From contig NZ_CP165727.1 of assembly GCF_041200175.1 (NCBI RefSeq), positions 3,261,501-3,325,500 on the forward strand: a stretch of 64,000 bases of DNA. Direction: 5' to 3'. This DNA is from Streptomyces sp. R33. Lineage in GTDB: Bacteria > Actinomycetota > Actinomycetes > Streptomycetales > Streptomycetaceae. The translations under genes were made by a program, and so were the position numbers. Under the pieces are notes generated by a model that worked only from the letters and a program-made list of their open reading frames with translations, was not told where the DNA came from and searched no databases. Below are positions 43,698 to 52,005 of this stretch, piece by piece. Each line of letters begins with the position of its first letter. Positions within the stretch are counted from its first letter, which is position 1.

Positions 43698-43902
43698 AGC
43701 GGGGTAGGTCAACCCTCCGCCGGTTCCCCTTATTTGGGCCCGCAGACCCCTAGCCACTGTGCGTACCCATAGGCTTACCATCAGTCACTGGCCGTGGGTG
43801 GGGGTGTCCGGTAACGGGCGTCATCAGGGGTGCCGCGACACGATCGCCCGGATCGCGGTAGCGTCACCGGCGAACAGAGCTCGTACCACCTTGGAGGTGA
43901 GG

Positions 43903-44316
43903 GTGTCCCAGATCGCAGGCGAGCCCGGGACCCAGGACTTCGTGGAAGTCCGGCTGCCCGCTGCGGGTGCCTACCTGTCGGTGCTGCGGACGGCCACGGC
44001 CGGCCTCGCGGCACGTTTGGACTTCACCCTCGACGAGATCGAGGACCTCCGCATCGCGGTGGACGAGGCCTGCGCGATCCTGCTTCAGCAGGCCGTGCCG
44101 GGCTCCGTCCTCAGCTGCGTGTTCCGGCTGGTCGACGACTCGCTCGAGGTGACCGTCTCGGCGCCGACCACGGACGGGCGTGCGCCCGAGCGCGACACGT
44201 TCGCCTGGACCGTCCTGTCGGCGCTGGCCGGCAAGGTCGAGTCGACCGTCGAGGAGGACAAGACGGTGAGCATCAGCCTCTACAAACAGCGCGGCGCGGG
44301 TCCAGGCCCGGCGTGA
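43903..44316 (+). CDS. prsH: Anti-sigma factor, RsbW/SpoIIAB-like histidine-kinase fold (SigH antagonist)
   Basis: The product has 137 residues from GTG 43903, 5 nt after TTGGAGGTGAG; GTG 43897 is also in frame. A GHKL ATPase-type fold is suggested by TLDEIEDLRIAVDEACAILL, an N-box motif with Glu/Asp/Asn-like positions of RsbW kinases. It should bind and inhibit the sigma factor encoded next. Its stop overlaps that gene's GTG by 4 nt (GTGA), so the pair is translationally coupled. The gene name follows S. coelicolor prsH (ushX) by synteny and is inferred. Confidence 0.82.
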   Translation: MSQIAGEPGTQDFVEVRLPAAGAYLSVLRTATAGLAARLDFTLDEIEDLRIAVDEACAILLQQAVPGSVLSCVFRLVDDSLEVTVSAPTTDGRAPERDTFAWTVLSALAGKVESTVEEDKTVSISLYKQRGAGPGPA

Positions 44317-45356
44317 GCGGCGGGGAGATCCCGGTGCGGGGCGGGGATCGGCGCCGGGTACGGCACGAGGTCGACGGCGGCATCCCGGAGCAGCAGCACG
44401 CCCGGCCGCACCCGGCTGACGCGGATGCGGAAGACGGCTTTTTGGACTCGGCGGAGCGACGGGCGGGCCCTATGAGCGAGAACCAGCACGAAGAACCACA
44501 ATCCTCACAGCCACCCGGGGCCGCTGCCACGGCCCCGGAGACGGAACCGGAACCGGCGCCGGCGCTGCCGGTCCTGCCGGTGCCCACGGCCCTGCCCGAT
44601 CCGCGCGACCGCAGCGGGGCGCGGGCACTGTTCATCGAGCTGCGGGCGCTGCCCGACGGCTCGGCGGAGAAGGCGGAGCTGCGCAACCGGCTCGTGCGGA
44701 TGCACCTGCCGCTGGTCGAGCACCTCGCCCGGCGGTTCCGCAACCGCGGTGAGCCGCTGGACGATCTGACGCAGGTCGCCACGATCGGCCTGATCAAGTC
44801 GGTGGACCGGTTCGACCCCGACCGCGGGGTCGAGTTCTCCACGTACGCGACGCCCACCGTGGTCGGCGAGATCAAGCGGCACTTCCGCGACAAGGGCTGG
44901 GCGGTGCGCGTACCGCGGCGCCTGCAGGAGCTGCGGCTCTCGCTGACCACGGCCACGGCGGAGCTGTCCCAGCAGCACGGCCGCTCCCCCACGGTCCACG
45001 AGCTCGCCGAGCGGCTCGGGATCTCCGAGGAGGAGGTGCTGGAGGGGCTGGAATCGGCCAATGCCTACAGCACGCTCTCGCTGGACGTCCCGGACACCGA
45101 CGACGAGTCGCCGGCCGTCGCGGACACGCTGGGCGCGGAGGACGAGGCGCTGGAGGGCGTCGAGTACCGCGAGTCGCTCAAGCCGCTGCTGGAGGGGCTG
45201 CCTCCGCGGGAGAAGCGGATCCTGCTGCTGCGGTTCTTCGGCAACATGACCCAGTCGCAGATCGCGCAGGAGGTCGGCATCTCGCAGATGCACGTCTCCC
45301 GCCTGCTGGCCCGCACCCTGGCCCAGCTGCGCGAGAAGCTCCTGGTCGAGGAGTAG
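44313..45356 (+). CDS. sigH: Stress sigma factor of the SigB/F/H family
   Basis: From GTG 44313 the product has 347 residues; an alternative ATG at 44472 would give 294. Sigma regions: 2 (RMHLPLVEHLARRF, GLIKSVDRFDPDRGVEFSTY), 3 (RRLQELRLSLTTATAELSQQ), 4 (REKRILLLRFFGNMTQSQIAQEVGISQM, quoted in part). It lacks region 1.1, like other SigB-type factors that control osmotic/general stress genes in Streptomyces. S. coelicolor sigH is known for several translation starts, which fits the unclear start here. A Pro/Glu-rich N-terminal tail (residues about 60-105) precedes region 2. Confidence 0.9.
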   Translation: MSGGEIPVRGGDRRRVRHEVDGGIPEQQHARPHPADADAEDGFLDSAERRAGPMSENQHEEPQSSQPPGAAATAPETEPEPAPALPVLPVPTALPDPRDRSGARALFIELRALPDGSAEKAELRNRLVRMHLPLVEHLARRFRNRGEPLDDLTQVATIGLIKSVDRFDPDRGVEFSTYATPTVVGEIKRHFRDKGWAVRVPRRLQELRLSLTTATAELSQQHGRSPTVHELAERLGISEEEVLEGLESANAYSTLSLDVPDTDDESPAVADTLGAEDEALEGVEYRESLKPLLEGLPPREKRILLLRFFGNMTQSQIAQEVGISQMHVSRLLARTLAQLREKLLVEE

Positions 45357-45452
45357 GAGCGGGAGTACGGGTACGGGTACGCGTACGGGCCGCTGGGCCC
45401 GGGGCGCCCGCACGGACTGCCCGGTCCATCGGGGCCATCGGGCCTGCCGGGG
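45357..45452. repeat. Short tandem repeats between sigH and a convergent gene
   Basis: GGTACGGGTACGCGTACGGG units, then CATCGGGGCC repeated near 45428. These lie between convergent stops. No terminator with a perfect stem is seen. Confidence 0.5.
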
Positions 45453-45890
45453 CTATCGGGTCTGCTCGCCGGGCCCGATTCCCAGCGCCTCGGTCGCCGC
45501 CGGGTTCACCAGCAGGGCCACGACGGCCACCGCGGCCACGGCCAGCGCCACGGCGGCGGCGATCATCGCCCCGCCCGTGGAGTACAGGGTCCACGCCACC
45601 GGCAGCGCCATCAGCTGGGTGATCAGCGCGGGCCCGCGACTCCAGCGGCGGCCCAGGCGGAGCCCGCGGGCCGCGATCAGCGGCAGCGCGGCCAGCGCGA
45701 ACAGGGTGATCCCGCCGGTCTCGGCCTGCTGCGGGGAGTCGGGGTCGCCGGCGATGCCCACGAACAGCATGTAGACGCCGAGGCCGGCAAGCGCCAGGCC
45801 CTCCAGGGCGGTCAGCGCGGCGGCGGCGGTGAGCCGCCGGGGCAGCGGGGCGGCGGGCTGGGGCGTGGCGGGGGTGGGCTTCGTACTCAC
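45453..45890 (-). CDS. Hypothetical membrane protein
   Basis: The product has 145 residues from GTG 45890 (GTG 45893 is equally possible). After a Pro/Ala-rich N-terminus, four hydrophobic segments are visible: ALTALEGLALAGLGVYMLF, GGITLFALAALPLIAARG, ALITQLMALPVAWTLYS and AAVALAVAAVAVVALLV. The loop VGIAGDPDSPQQ and the basic turn RLGRRWSRG orient it in the membrane. The family is common in Streptomyces between the sigma factor and the lipid kinase. No function is known. Confidence 0.75.
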   Translation of the reverse strand: MSTKPTPATPQPAAPLPRRLTAAAALTALEGLALAGLGVYMLFVGIAGDPDSPQQAETGGITLFALAALPLIAARGLRLGRRWSRGPALITQLMALPVAWTLYSTGGAMIAAAVALAVAAVAVVALLVNPAATEALGIGPGEQTR

Positions 45891-45974
45891 CACAGCAGGG
45901 TAGCCGCGCGCCCGCAGCCCCGGAGGGGACGGGCAGTATGGGCTGCATATGAACGGGTCGGTAGGCTGGCGGTC

Positions 45975-46940
45975 ATGCGTGCACTTCTCGTGGCCAATCC
46001 AGCAGCGACGACCACCAGTGCGCGCACGCGCGACGTCCTGACCCACGCCCTGGCCAGCGAGATGAAGCTGGAGGCGGTGACCACCGAGTACCGCGGGCAC
46101 GCCCGGGACCTGGGCCGCACGGCTGCCGAGAACGGCATCGATCTCGTCGTGGCGCTCGGCGGCGACGGCACGGTCAACGAGGTCGTGAACGGGCTGCTGC
46201 ACAACGGGCCGGATCCGGAGCGGCTGCCCCGGCTGGCGGTGGTGCCCGGTGGCTCGACCAATGTGTTCGCCCGCGCGCTCGGGCTGCCCAACGACGCGGT
46301 CGAGGCGACCGGCGCCCTGCTGGACGCGCTGCGGGAGCAGCGCGAGCGGACGGTGGGCCTCGGCCTGGCGGCCGGCACCCCGGGGACGGAGGACGAGTCG
46401 GTTCCGGCGCGCTGGTTCACGTTCTGCGCGGGCTTCGGTTTCGACGCGGGGGTGGTGGGCCGCGTCGAACAGCAGCGCGAGCGCGGCAAGCGTTCGACGC
46501 ACGCCCTGTACGTACGACAGCTGATGCGTCAGTTCTGGGACGACCCGAACCGGCGCCACGGGACGGTGACGCTGGAGCGCCCCGGCGCGGATCCCGTCAC
46601 CGGTCTGGTCCTGTCGATAGTCTGCAACACCTCGCCGTGGACGTATCTGGGCAATCGTCCGCTTTACGCCTCTCCGGAGGCGTCGTTCGATACTGCGCTT
46701 GACGTATTGGCACTCAACCGTTTGTCAACTCCGGCCGTCGCCCGCTACGCCACACAGCTCCTGACCTCGACTCCTGAGCGCGGTCCGCACGGCAAGCACG
46801 CGGTGTCTCTGCACGATCTGACCGACTTCACCTTGCATTCGAAGGTTCCCCTTCCGTTCCAGATGGACGGAGACCACCTCGGTCTGCGGACCAGCGTTCG
46901 GTTCACAGGCGTACGCCGTGCACTGCGTGTGATTGTGTGA
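45975..46940 (+). CDS. Diacylglycerol/lipid kinase (DagK/YegS family)
   Basis: The product has 321 residues. The nucleotide-binding motif GGDGT is at residues 62-66 (VVALGGDGTVNEVVNGLL), followed by VVPGGSTNVFARALGLP and FCAGFGFDAGVVGRVE. The C-terminal beta-sandwich half includes LSIVCNTSPWTYLGNRPLY. The enzyme phosphorylates a lipid alcohol such as diacylglycerol. There is no signal or membrane anchor. It is divergent from the small membrane gene and lies upstream of wblE by 320 bp. Confidence 0.9.
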   Translation: MRALLVANPAATTTSARTRDVLTHALASEMKLEAVTTEYRGHARDLGRTAAENGIDLVVALGGDGTVNEVVNGLLHNGPDPERLPRLAVVPGGSTNVFARALGLPNDAVEATGALLDALREQRERTVGLGLAAGTPGTEDESVPARWFTFCAGFGFDAGVVGRVEQQRERGKRSTHALYVRQLMRQFWDDPNRRHGTVTLERPGADPVTGLVLSIVCNTSPWTYLGNRPLYASPEASFDTALDVLALNRLSTPAVARYATQLLTSTPERGPHGKHAVSLHDLTDFTLHSKVPLPFQMDGDHLGLRTSVRFTGVRRALRVIV

Positions 46941-47261
46941 GTAGAAGGGCCTAAAGTCCTTTCACTCGAACGTTTACACGCCGGTCCACCCTCACGATGT
47001 AGGGCTGTGACCTAGTAGACACCGACGAATCAAAAAAAACTTTCCGGAAGGGGTTGTATCCCCGTCCGAGGTTTGCGAATCTCTTCATGGCGATCGGGAC
47101 AGCCCGCAGAACCCGGCACCCACACAGACCGCCAGAACCCCTCACGAGTCCCTGACTGACCTTCCAGGAAACTGGCCGGTCGCCCTTCCCTCACGGGGGG
47201 ATTCGTGAAAGCGTTCACATTCACAAGCAACCTGCCCGCAATACAAGGAGATGGAGCAGCC
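46941..47261. other. Long leader/intergenic region upstream of wblE
   Basis: No gene is seen. Features are an A8 tract at 47033-47040 (unusual in this GC-rich background), GGGG-N6-CCCC at about 47050-47068, and AACGTTTACACG near 46970. AAGGAGATGG at 47245-47254 is the wblE ribosome binding site. Complex promoter control is likely. Confidence 0.45.
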
Positions 47262-47519
47262 ATGGACTGGCGTCACAACGCCGTTTGCCGCGAGGAAGAC
47301 CCGGAACTCTTCTTCCCCATCGGCAACACCGGTCCTGCGCTGCTGCAGATCGAGGAAGCCAAGGCCGTCTGCCGCCGCTGCCCCGTCATGGAGCAGTGCC
47401 TGCAGTGGGCGCTCGAGTCCGGTCAGGACTCCGGCGTCTGGGGCGGTCTCAGCGAGGACGAGCGCCGCGCGATGAAGCGCCGCGCCGCTCGCAATCGGGC
47501 GCGCAACGCCACCGCCTGA
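47262..47519 (+). CDS. wblE: WhiB-like iron-sulfur regulator WblE
   Basis: The product has 85 residues from ATG 47262; an in-frame start at 47205 is not needed. The four cluster cysteines are C9, C37, C40 and C46 (NAVCREE, AVCRRCPVMEQC). GVWGG (residues about 58-62) and a basic C-terminal helix (RRAMKRRAARNRARN) follow, as in WhiB1/WblE proteins that bind the principal sigma factor and DNA. It is the ortholog of mycobacterial whiB1 by motif and by the neighbouring PdtaS-like kinase. A terminator follows. Confidence 0.95.
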   Translation: MDWRHNAVCREEDPELFFPIGNTGPALLQIEEAKAVCRRCPVMEQCLQWALESGQDSGVWGGLSEDERRAMKRRAARNRARNATA

Positions 47520-47586
47520 CATCGACTTTCGAGCCTCGAGCCGCAGCGCGTAGCAACACCTGACAAGCGCTCAGCAACGTGCTCTT

Positions 47587-47620
47587 GAGCCCCGGACCGA
47601 GAACCTTCGGTCCGGGGCTC
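47587..47620. terminator. Bidirectional hairpin terminator between wblE and the kinase gene
   Basis: 14-bp perfect arms GAGCCCCGGACCGA / TCGGTCCGGGGCTC with a 6-nt loop, between two convergent genes. Confidence 0.9.
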
Positions 47621-47656
47621 AGTGCTGTCCGGGGCACAGCCCGTCACACAGCGTGA

Positions 47657-49126
47657 CTACTTCTGCGGGCTGACCGGTACGTCGAGGACGACCTTGGTGC
47701 CGCGCGGCTCGGCCCGGAGCATGTCGAACGTGCCGCCGAGCTCGCCCTCCACGAGGGTCCGTACGATCTGCAGGCCGAGGTTGCCGGCACGCTGCGGGTC
47801 GAAGCCCTCGGGCAGACCGGAGCCGTCGTCGAGCACCGTGATCAGCAGCCGGCCGTCGGCGCGGCCGGTGCCGGTGCGGGTCGCGGACACCTCCACCCGG
47901 CCGCCCTCCCCCTGGGTGAAGGCGTGCTCCAGGGCGTTCTGGAGGATCTCGGTCAGCACCATCGACAGCGGGGTGGCGACCTCCGCGTCCAGGATCCCGA
48001 ACCGGCCGGTACGCCGGCATTCCACCTTGCCCGGCGAGATCTCGGCGACCATCGCGATGACGCGGTCGGCGATCTCGTCGAACTCGACGCGCTCGTCCAG
48101 GTTCTGAGAGAGCGTCTCGTGCACGATCGCGATCGAACCGACACGGCGCACGGCCTCGTTGAGCGCCTCGCGGCCGCCCTCGGAATCCATCCGGCGGGCC
48201 TGCAGCCGCAGCAGCGCGGCCACGGTCTGCAGGTTGTTCTTCACCCGGTGGTGGATCTCCCGGATGGTCGCGTCCTTGGTGATCAATTCGCGTTCGCGAC
48301 GGCGCAGTTCCGTGACGTCCCGGCACAGGACGAGGGAGCCGATCCGGATGCCCTTGGGCTTGAGCGGGATGGCGCGCAGCTGGATGACCCCGCTGTTGCC
48401 CTCGATCTCGGTCTCGCGCGGGGCCCAGCCGCTGGCGAGCTTGACGATCGCCTCGTCCACGGGGCCGCGGGAGGGGGCGAGTTCGGCGGTCGTGGTGCCG
48501 AGGTGCTGGCCGACGAGGTCGGCGGCGAGGCCGAGCCGGTGGTAGGCGGAGAGCGCGTTCGGGGAGGCGTACGTGACCACGCCGTCGGCGTCGAGCCGGA
48601 TCAGGCCGTCACCCGCCCGCGGGGAGGCGTCCATGTCCACCTGCTGGCCGGGGTACGGGAAGGTTCCGGCGGCGATCATCTGGGCCAGGTCCGAGGCGGA
48701 CTGGAGGTAGGTGAGCTCCAGCCGGCTTGGTGTACGCACAGTGAGCAGGTTGGTGTTCCGGGCGATCACTCCGAGTACCCGGCCCTCGCGGCGCACCGGG
48801 ATGGACTCCACGCGTACGGGCACCTCCTCGCGCCACTCCGGGTCGCCCTCGCGCACGATCCGGCCCTCGTCGAGCGCGGCGTCCAGCAGCGGGCGGCGGC
48901 CGCGCGGCACCAGGTGGCCGACCATGTCGTCCTGGTACGAGGTGGGGCCCGTGTTGGGGCGCATCTGCGCGACCGAGACGTACCGGGTGCCGTCGAGGGT
49001 GGGAACCCACAGCACGAGGTCGGCGAAGGAGAGGTCGGAGAGCAGCTGCCACTCCGATACCAGCAGGTGGAGCCACTCCAGGTCGGTTTCACTGAGAGCG
49101 GTGTGCTGGCGTACGAGGTCGTTCAT
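47657..49126 (-). CDS. pdtaS: PdtaS-like sensor histidine kinase (HisKA_2 type)
   Basis: The product has 489 residues from ATG 49126; GTG 49135 is an alternative, neither with a clear ribosome binding site. A GAF/PAS-like N-terminal sensor is followed by a second PAS region (DGLIRLDADGVVTYASPNAL). The H-box is IREIHHRVKNNLQTVAALLR, the HisKA_2 type that usually signals to ANTAR response regulators. The HATPase has LTEILQNALEHAFTQGEGG and LDDGSGLPEGF. No membrane segments are seen, so sensing is cytosolic. In mycobacteria pdtaS also lies next to whiB1. The partner PdtaR is not in the window. Confidence 0.88.
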   Translation of the reverse strand: MNDLVRQHTALSETDLEWLHLLVSEWQLLSDLSFADLVLWVPTLDGTRYVSVAQMRPNTGPTSYQDDMVGHLVPRGRRPLLDAALDEGRIVREGDPEWREEVPVRVESIPVRREGRVLGVIARNTNLLTVRTPSRLELTYLQSASDLAQMIAAGTFPYPGQQVDMDASPRAGDGLIRLDADGVVTYASPNALSAYHRLGLAADLVGQHLGTTTAELAPSRGPVDEAIVKLASGWAPRETEIEGNSGVIQLRAIPLKPKGIRIGSLVLCRDVTELRRRERELITKDATIREIHHRVKNNLQTVAALLRLQARRMDSEGGREALNEAVRRVGSIAIVHETLSQNLDERVEFDEIADRVIAMVAEISPGKVECRRTGRFGILDAEVATPLSMVLTEILQNALEHAFTQGEGGRVEVSATRTGTGRADGRLLITVLDDGSGLPEGFDPQRAGNLGLQIVRTLVEGELGGTFDMLRAEPRGTKVVLDVPVSPQK

Positions 49127-49271
49127 GGAGGGCACGGGGCGAGCGTACCCCGGGTAGGGGCCATGACTTTCCCCACGGCGACTACTCAGGAGTATCCAGG
49201 AGGGGCTCCGTCCGCGTACTGTTGGAGGAAGTGACGGGATGGCAGAGCCCGACATTGGATGGACAGAACAG

Positions 49272-49287
49272 AATGGTCTAGTCCACA
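49272..49287 (+). promoter_or_regulatory. Candidate DasR-responsive element (dre)
   Basis: AATGGTCTAGTCCACA matches the TGGTCTAGACCA-type dre with one or two changes. It is not in front of a das or nag gene. Confidence 0.6.
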
Positions 49288-49420
49288 ATTGGCGTAAGCT
49301 TCCGCCCTCCCCGCACAGGAGGACGGATCGAGGTAAGCCGCGCACTCTGCCCTGACTGCGCAGGCACCTCCCACCGGCCGCCGGGAACCGCACACCCTGT
49401 GGCCGTAAGTACTCCGGGCT

Positions 49421-49459
49421 ACGGTGCCGGACGGGCTGAGGGTCCCGTCCCGGCACCGT
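49421..49459. terminator. Hairpin terminator in a gene-free region
   Basis: ACGGTGCCGG-ACGGG pairs with CCCGT-CCCGGCACCGT. One bulged base apart, the stem is about 15 bp. Confidence 0.7.
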
Positions 49460-49535
49460 GGCCCAGAGGAATTTTCGAGCGGAATTCCTTTCGGGGCGCA
49501 GCCCCCGGGCGTGTTCGCCCGCTCTCCGCGACCGC

Positions 49536-50129
49536 TTACTGCGGCCAGGCCTCCATCGCCACTTCCGCCACCGCTTCCAGTTCTTCCCGGCTCGCCCCGT
49601 CGCGCGACTGCTGGGACATCCCCACGAGCACCGCCAGGGCGTAGCGGGCCAGCGCCTGCGGGTCCGTGCCGGCCGGCAGTGCGCCGGAGGCGACGTCCGC
49701 CCGGATCCTGCGCTCGAACATCTCCAGGCTGGCGTTGCGGCGCTCACGCAGGGCCTGGGCCACCTCCTGCGAGGTGGTGTTGACGGCCGCGCTGATCACC
49801 AGGCAGCCCGGCGGGTGGGCCGGGTCCGTGTAGATCTCGGCCGCCTCGCGCAGAACGCGCCGCAGGCCGGCCCGGGCGGTGGGCTCCTCGGCCAGGGCCG
49901 CGCCCGCGAAGTCGGCGTAGCGGCCGCCATAGACCACCACGACCTCGTCGAACAGCTTGCGCTTGTCGCCGAAGGCGGCGTACAGGCTGGGCGCGCTGAT
50001 GCCGAGCGAGGCGGTCAGGTCGGAGATCGACGTCGCCTCGTAGCCACGCTCCCAGAAAGCGAGCATCGCCTTGTCGAGGGCGGCGCCGCGGTCGAAGGAG
50101 CGGGGCCTGCCGCGCTGTCCGGTCACCAT
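49536..50129 (-). CDS. TetR/AcrR-family transcriptional regulator
   Basis: The product has 197 residues from ATG 50129. The N-terminal HTH reads [20 protein letters not shown], then [29 protein letters not shown] (quoted in part). The C-terminal ligand-binding domain ([20 protein letters not shown]) is typical of the YxaF/TetR_C-type. It is divergent from the SDR gene, with two copies of a TAGCGRCCGCTA-like operator between the starts, so it most likely represses both. Confidence 0.92.
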   Translation of the reverse strand: MVTGQRGRPRSFDRGAALDKAMLAFWERGYEATSISDLTASLGISAPSLYAAFGDKRKLFDEVVVVYGGRYADFAGAALAEEPTARAGLRRVLREAAEIYTDPAHPPGCLVISAAVNTTSQEVAQALRERRNASLEMFERRIRADVASGALPAGTDPQALARYALAVLVGMSQQSRDGASREELEAVAEVAMEAWPQ

Positions 50130-50140
50130 GCGCTCATTCT

Positions 50141-50190
50141 ATAGCGGCCGCTATGGAATCTGGTACGGTCCCTTTTTGTAGCGACCGCTA
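50141..50190. promoter_or_regulatory. Twin TetR operators in the divergent region
   Basis: ATAGCGGCCGCTAT (50141-50154) is a perfect 14-bp palindrome. TAGCGACCGCTA (50179-50190) is a second, near-palindromic copy 38 bp away. Both lie between the TetR and SDR starts. Confidence 0.85.
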
Positions 50191-50214
50191 TCAAATTCTG
50201 AAGGGGGGCGCGTC

Positions 50215-50976
50215 ATGGGCGTGCTCAAGGGGAAGACGGCACTGGTCACGGGCGGCAGCCGGGGCATCGGGCGGGCGGTGGCCGAGCGGCTGGCCCGGGA
50301 CGGGGCGCTGGTCGCCGTGCACTACGGGCGGAACGCGGAGGCGGCGAACGAAACGGTCGCGGCCATCGGGGCGGCCGGCGGACGGGCGTTCGCCATCGGG
50401 GCCGAGCTCGGGGTTCCGGGTGACGCGCAGGCCCTGTGGGCGGCGTACGAGGCGCACCCGCTGCACACCGACACGGTCGACATCCTGGTGAACAACGCGG
50501 GCGCCGCCACGTTCGCCGGCATCGCGGACACCGACGAGGAGACGTACGACCGGGTGCACGCGCTCAACGCGAAGGCGCCGTTCTTCGTGATCAGGCACGG
50601 GCTGGCGCGGATGGGGGACGGGGGCCGGATCGTCAACGTGACCGGCACCCCGGAGATCGCCCTGCCCGCGATCCTGGCCACGATCACGGCCAAGGGCGCG
50701 GTGAACGCGCTGACCCGGTCCCTGGCGGCCGAGCTGGCCCCGCGCGGGATCACCGTGAACTCGGTGGGCCCCGGCATCACGGACACCGACCTCAACGCGG
50801 GCTGGCTGGCGGACCCGGCGGCGCGGGCGCACGCGTCTTCGCGCTCGGTCTTCGGGCGGGTGGGCACGGCCGGTGAAGTCGCCGACGTGGTGGCGTTCCT
50901 GGCCTCGGCGGACTCCCGCTGGGTGACCGGTCAGCATCTGGACGCCACCGGCGGGCTGCAGCTCGCGCTGCTCTGA
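50215..50976 (+). CDS. SDR-family oxidoreductase lacking the canonical catalytic Tyr
   Basis: The product has 253 residues from ATG 50215 after GAAGGGGGG. The Rossmann motif is VTGGSRGIGRAVAERLA and the NNAG motif is DILVNNAGAATF. The usual Ser...YxxxK active site is changed: the aligned segment reads IVNVTGTPEIALPAILATIT followed by AKGAVNAL, so the catalytic Tyr position is Thr and the Ser position is Thr/Gly. The Lys remains. The C-terminus (WVTGQHLDATGG) is intact. The protein may be inactive as a reductase or may use another mechanism. It is the divergent target of the TetR gene. Confidence 0.9.
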   Translation: MGVLKGKTALVTGGSRGIGRAVAERLARDGALVAVHYGRNAEAANETVAAIGAAGGRAFAIGAELGVPGDAQALWAAYEAHPLHTDTVDILVNNAGAATFAGIADTDEETYDRVHALNAKAPFFVIRHGLARMGDGGRIVNVTGTPEIALPAILATITAKGAVNALTRSLAAELAPRGITVNSVGPGITDTDLNAGWLADPAARAHASSRSVFGRVGTAGEVADVVAFLASADSRWVTGQHLDATGGLQLALL

Positions 50977-51069
50977 GCGGAGCCGACGGGCCGGGGGCGG
51001 GGAACCGGATCACCATGGGAGGGAGGGGAGTGGGCGGAGACCGGCCTGGGGCGGGCCCGGCTCTGCTAG

Positions 51070-51085
51070 ATTGGTCTATACCACA
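51070..51085 (+). promoter_or_regulatory. DasR-responsive element upstream of nagB
   Basis: ATTGGTCTATACCACA is close to the dre consensus and ends 29 bp before the nagB start. This is the expected repressor site. Confidence 0.9.
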
Positions 51086-51114
51086 CCGTCCCACTCCAGA
51101 TCGGCAGGCCCCGC

Positions 51115-51900
51115 GTGGAAGTTGTCATCGTCCCGGACGCCAAAGCAGGCGGCGAGCTCATCGCGGAGGCCATGGCCGCCCTGGTCCGGCGCAAGCCCGA
51201 CGCCCTGCTCGGCGTGGCGACCGGCTCCACCCCGCTGCCCGTCTACGAAGCCCTGGCCGCCAAGGTGAAGGCCGGTGAGGTCGACGCCTCCCGGGCCCGC
51301 ATCTGCCAGCTCGACGAGTACGTCGGCCTGCCGGCCGGGCACCCGGAGTCGTACCGTGCCGTCGTGCTCCGCGAGGTCGTCGAGCCGCTCGGCCTGTCGG
51401 AGGCCGCCTTCATGGGCCCCGACGGCTCCGCGGCGGACGTCGTCGCGGCGTGCGAGGCGTATGACCGCGCACTGGCGGAGGCCGGCGGCGTGGACCTCCA
51501 GCTGCTCGGCATCGGCACCGACGGTCACATCGGCTTCAACGAGCCCTGCTCCTCGCTGGCCTCCCGCACCCGCATCAAGACGCTGACGGAGCAGACGCGC
51601 GTCGACAACGCGCGCTTCTTCGACGACGACATGGCCCAGGTCCCGCACCACGTCATCACCCAGGGCATCGGCACGATCCTGGACGCCCGCCACCTGGTCC
51701 TGCTCGCCACCGGCGAGGGCAAGGCGGAGGCCGTCGCGCAGACCGTCGAGGGGCCGTTGTCGGCGCTGGTCCCGGCGTCTGCGCTGCAGCTGCACCGGCA
51801 TGCGACGGTGGTCGTGGACGAGGCCGCGGCGTCCAAGCTGAAGCTGGCGGACTACTTCCGCCACGCCTACGCCAACAAGCCCGCGTGGCAGGGGCTTTAG
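51115..51900 (+). CDS. nagB: Glucosamine-6-phosphate deaminase
   Basis: The product has 261 residues from GTG 51115. It converts GlcN-6-P to fructose-6-P and ammonia, feeding chitin sugars into glycolysis. Key motifs are GVATGSTPLPVYEAL, ICQLDEYVGLP and LLGIGTDGHIGFNEP, with the catalytic His in the helix after TDGHIGF. A dre box lies just upstream, so DasR represses it. It is convergent with dasD, with a strong terminator between. Confidence 0.95.
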   Translation: MEVVIVPDAKAGGELIAEAMAALVRRKPDALLGVATGSTPLPVYEALAAKVKAGEVDASRARICQLDEYVGLPAGHPESYRAVVLREVVEPLGLSEAAFMGPDGSAADVVAACEAYDRALAEAGGVDLQLLGIGTDGHIGFNEPCSSLASRTRIKTLTEQTRVDNARFFDDDMAQVPHHVITQGIGTILDARHLVLLATGEGKAEAVAQTVEGPLSALVPASALQLHRHATVVVDEAAASKLKLADYFRHAYANKPAWQGL

Positions 51901-51920
51901 GCGGCACCTCCCCCACGCGC

Positions 51921-51961
51921 ACGAAGGGCCGGGCTCCCGTCCAGGGGGCCCGGCCCTTCGT
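51921..51961. terminator. Bidirectional terminator between nagB and dasD
   Basis: ACGAAGGGCCGGGC pairs perfectly with GCCCGGCCCTTCGT (14 bp, 13-nt loop), between convergent genes. Confidence 0.9.
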
Positions 51962-52005
51962 TGTCGCCGCACGGTGGCCGCTGCGCGGAGCCTCCCGAAC
52001 GGCGG

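Larger units (their letters stand above)
49127..49535. other. Gene-free region with DasR box and terminator
   Basis: These 409 bp separate pdtaS from the TetR gene. They contain AATGGTCTAGTCCACA (49272-49287), an AGGAGG at 49317-49322, and a strong hairpin at 49421-49459. A transcription unit reading rightward is suggested, but I find no convincing ORF in it. See the findings. Confidence 0.55.

Noticed and set aside
49239..49355. A 38-codon ORF from ATG 49239 with GGAGG upstream
   Set aside because: Third-position GC is low for this genome, the dre box lies inside it, and the peptide has no recognisable feature. A transcript may exist, but coding is not supported.
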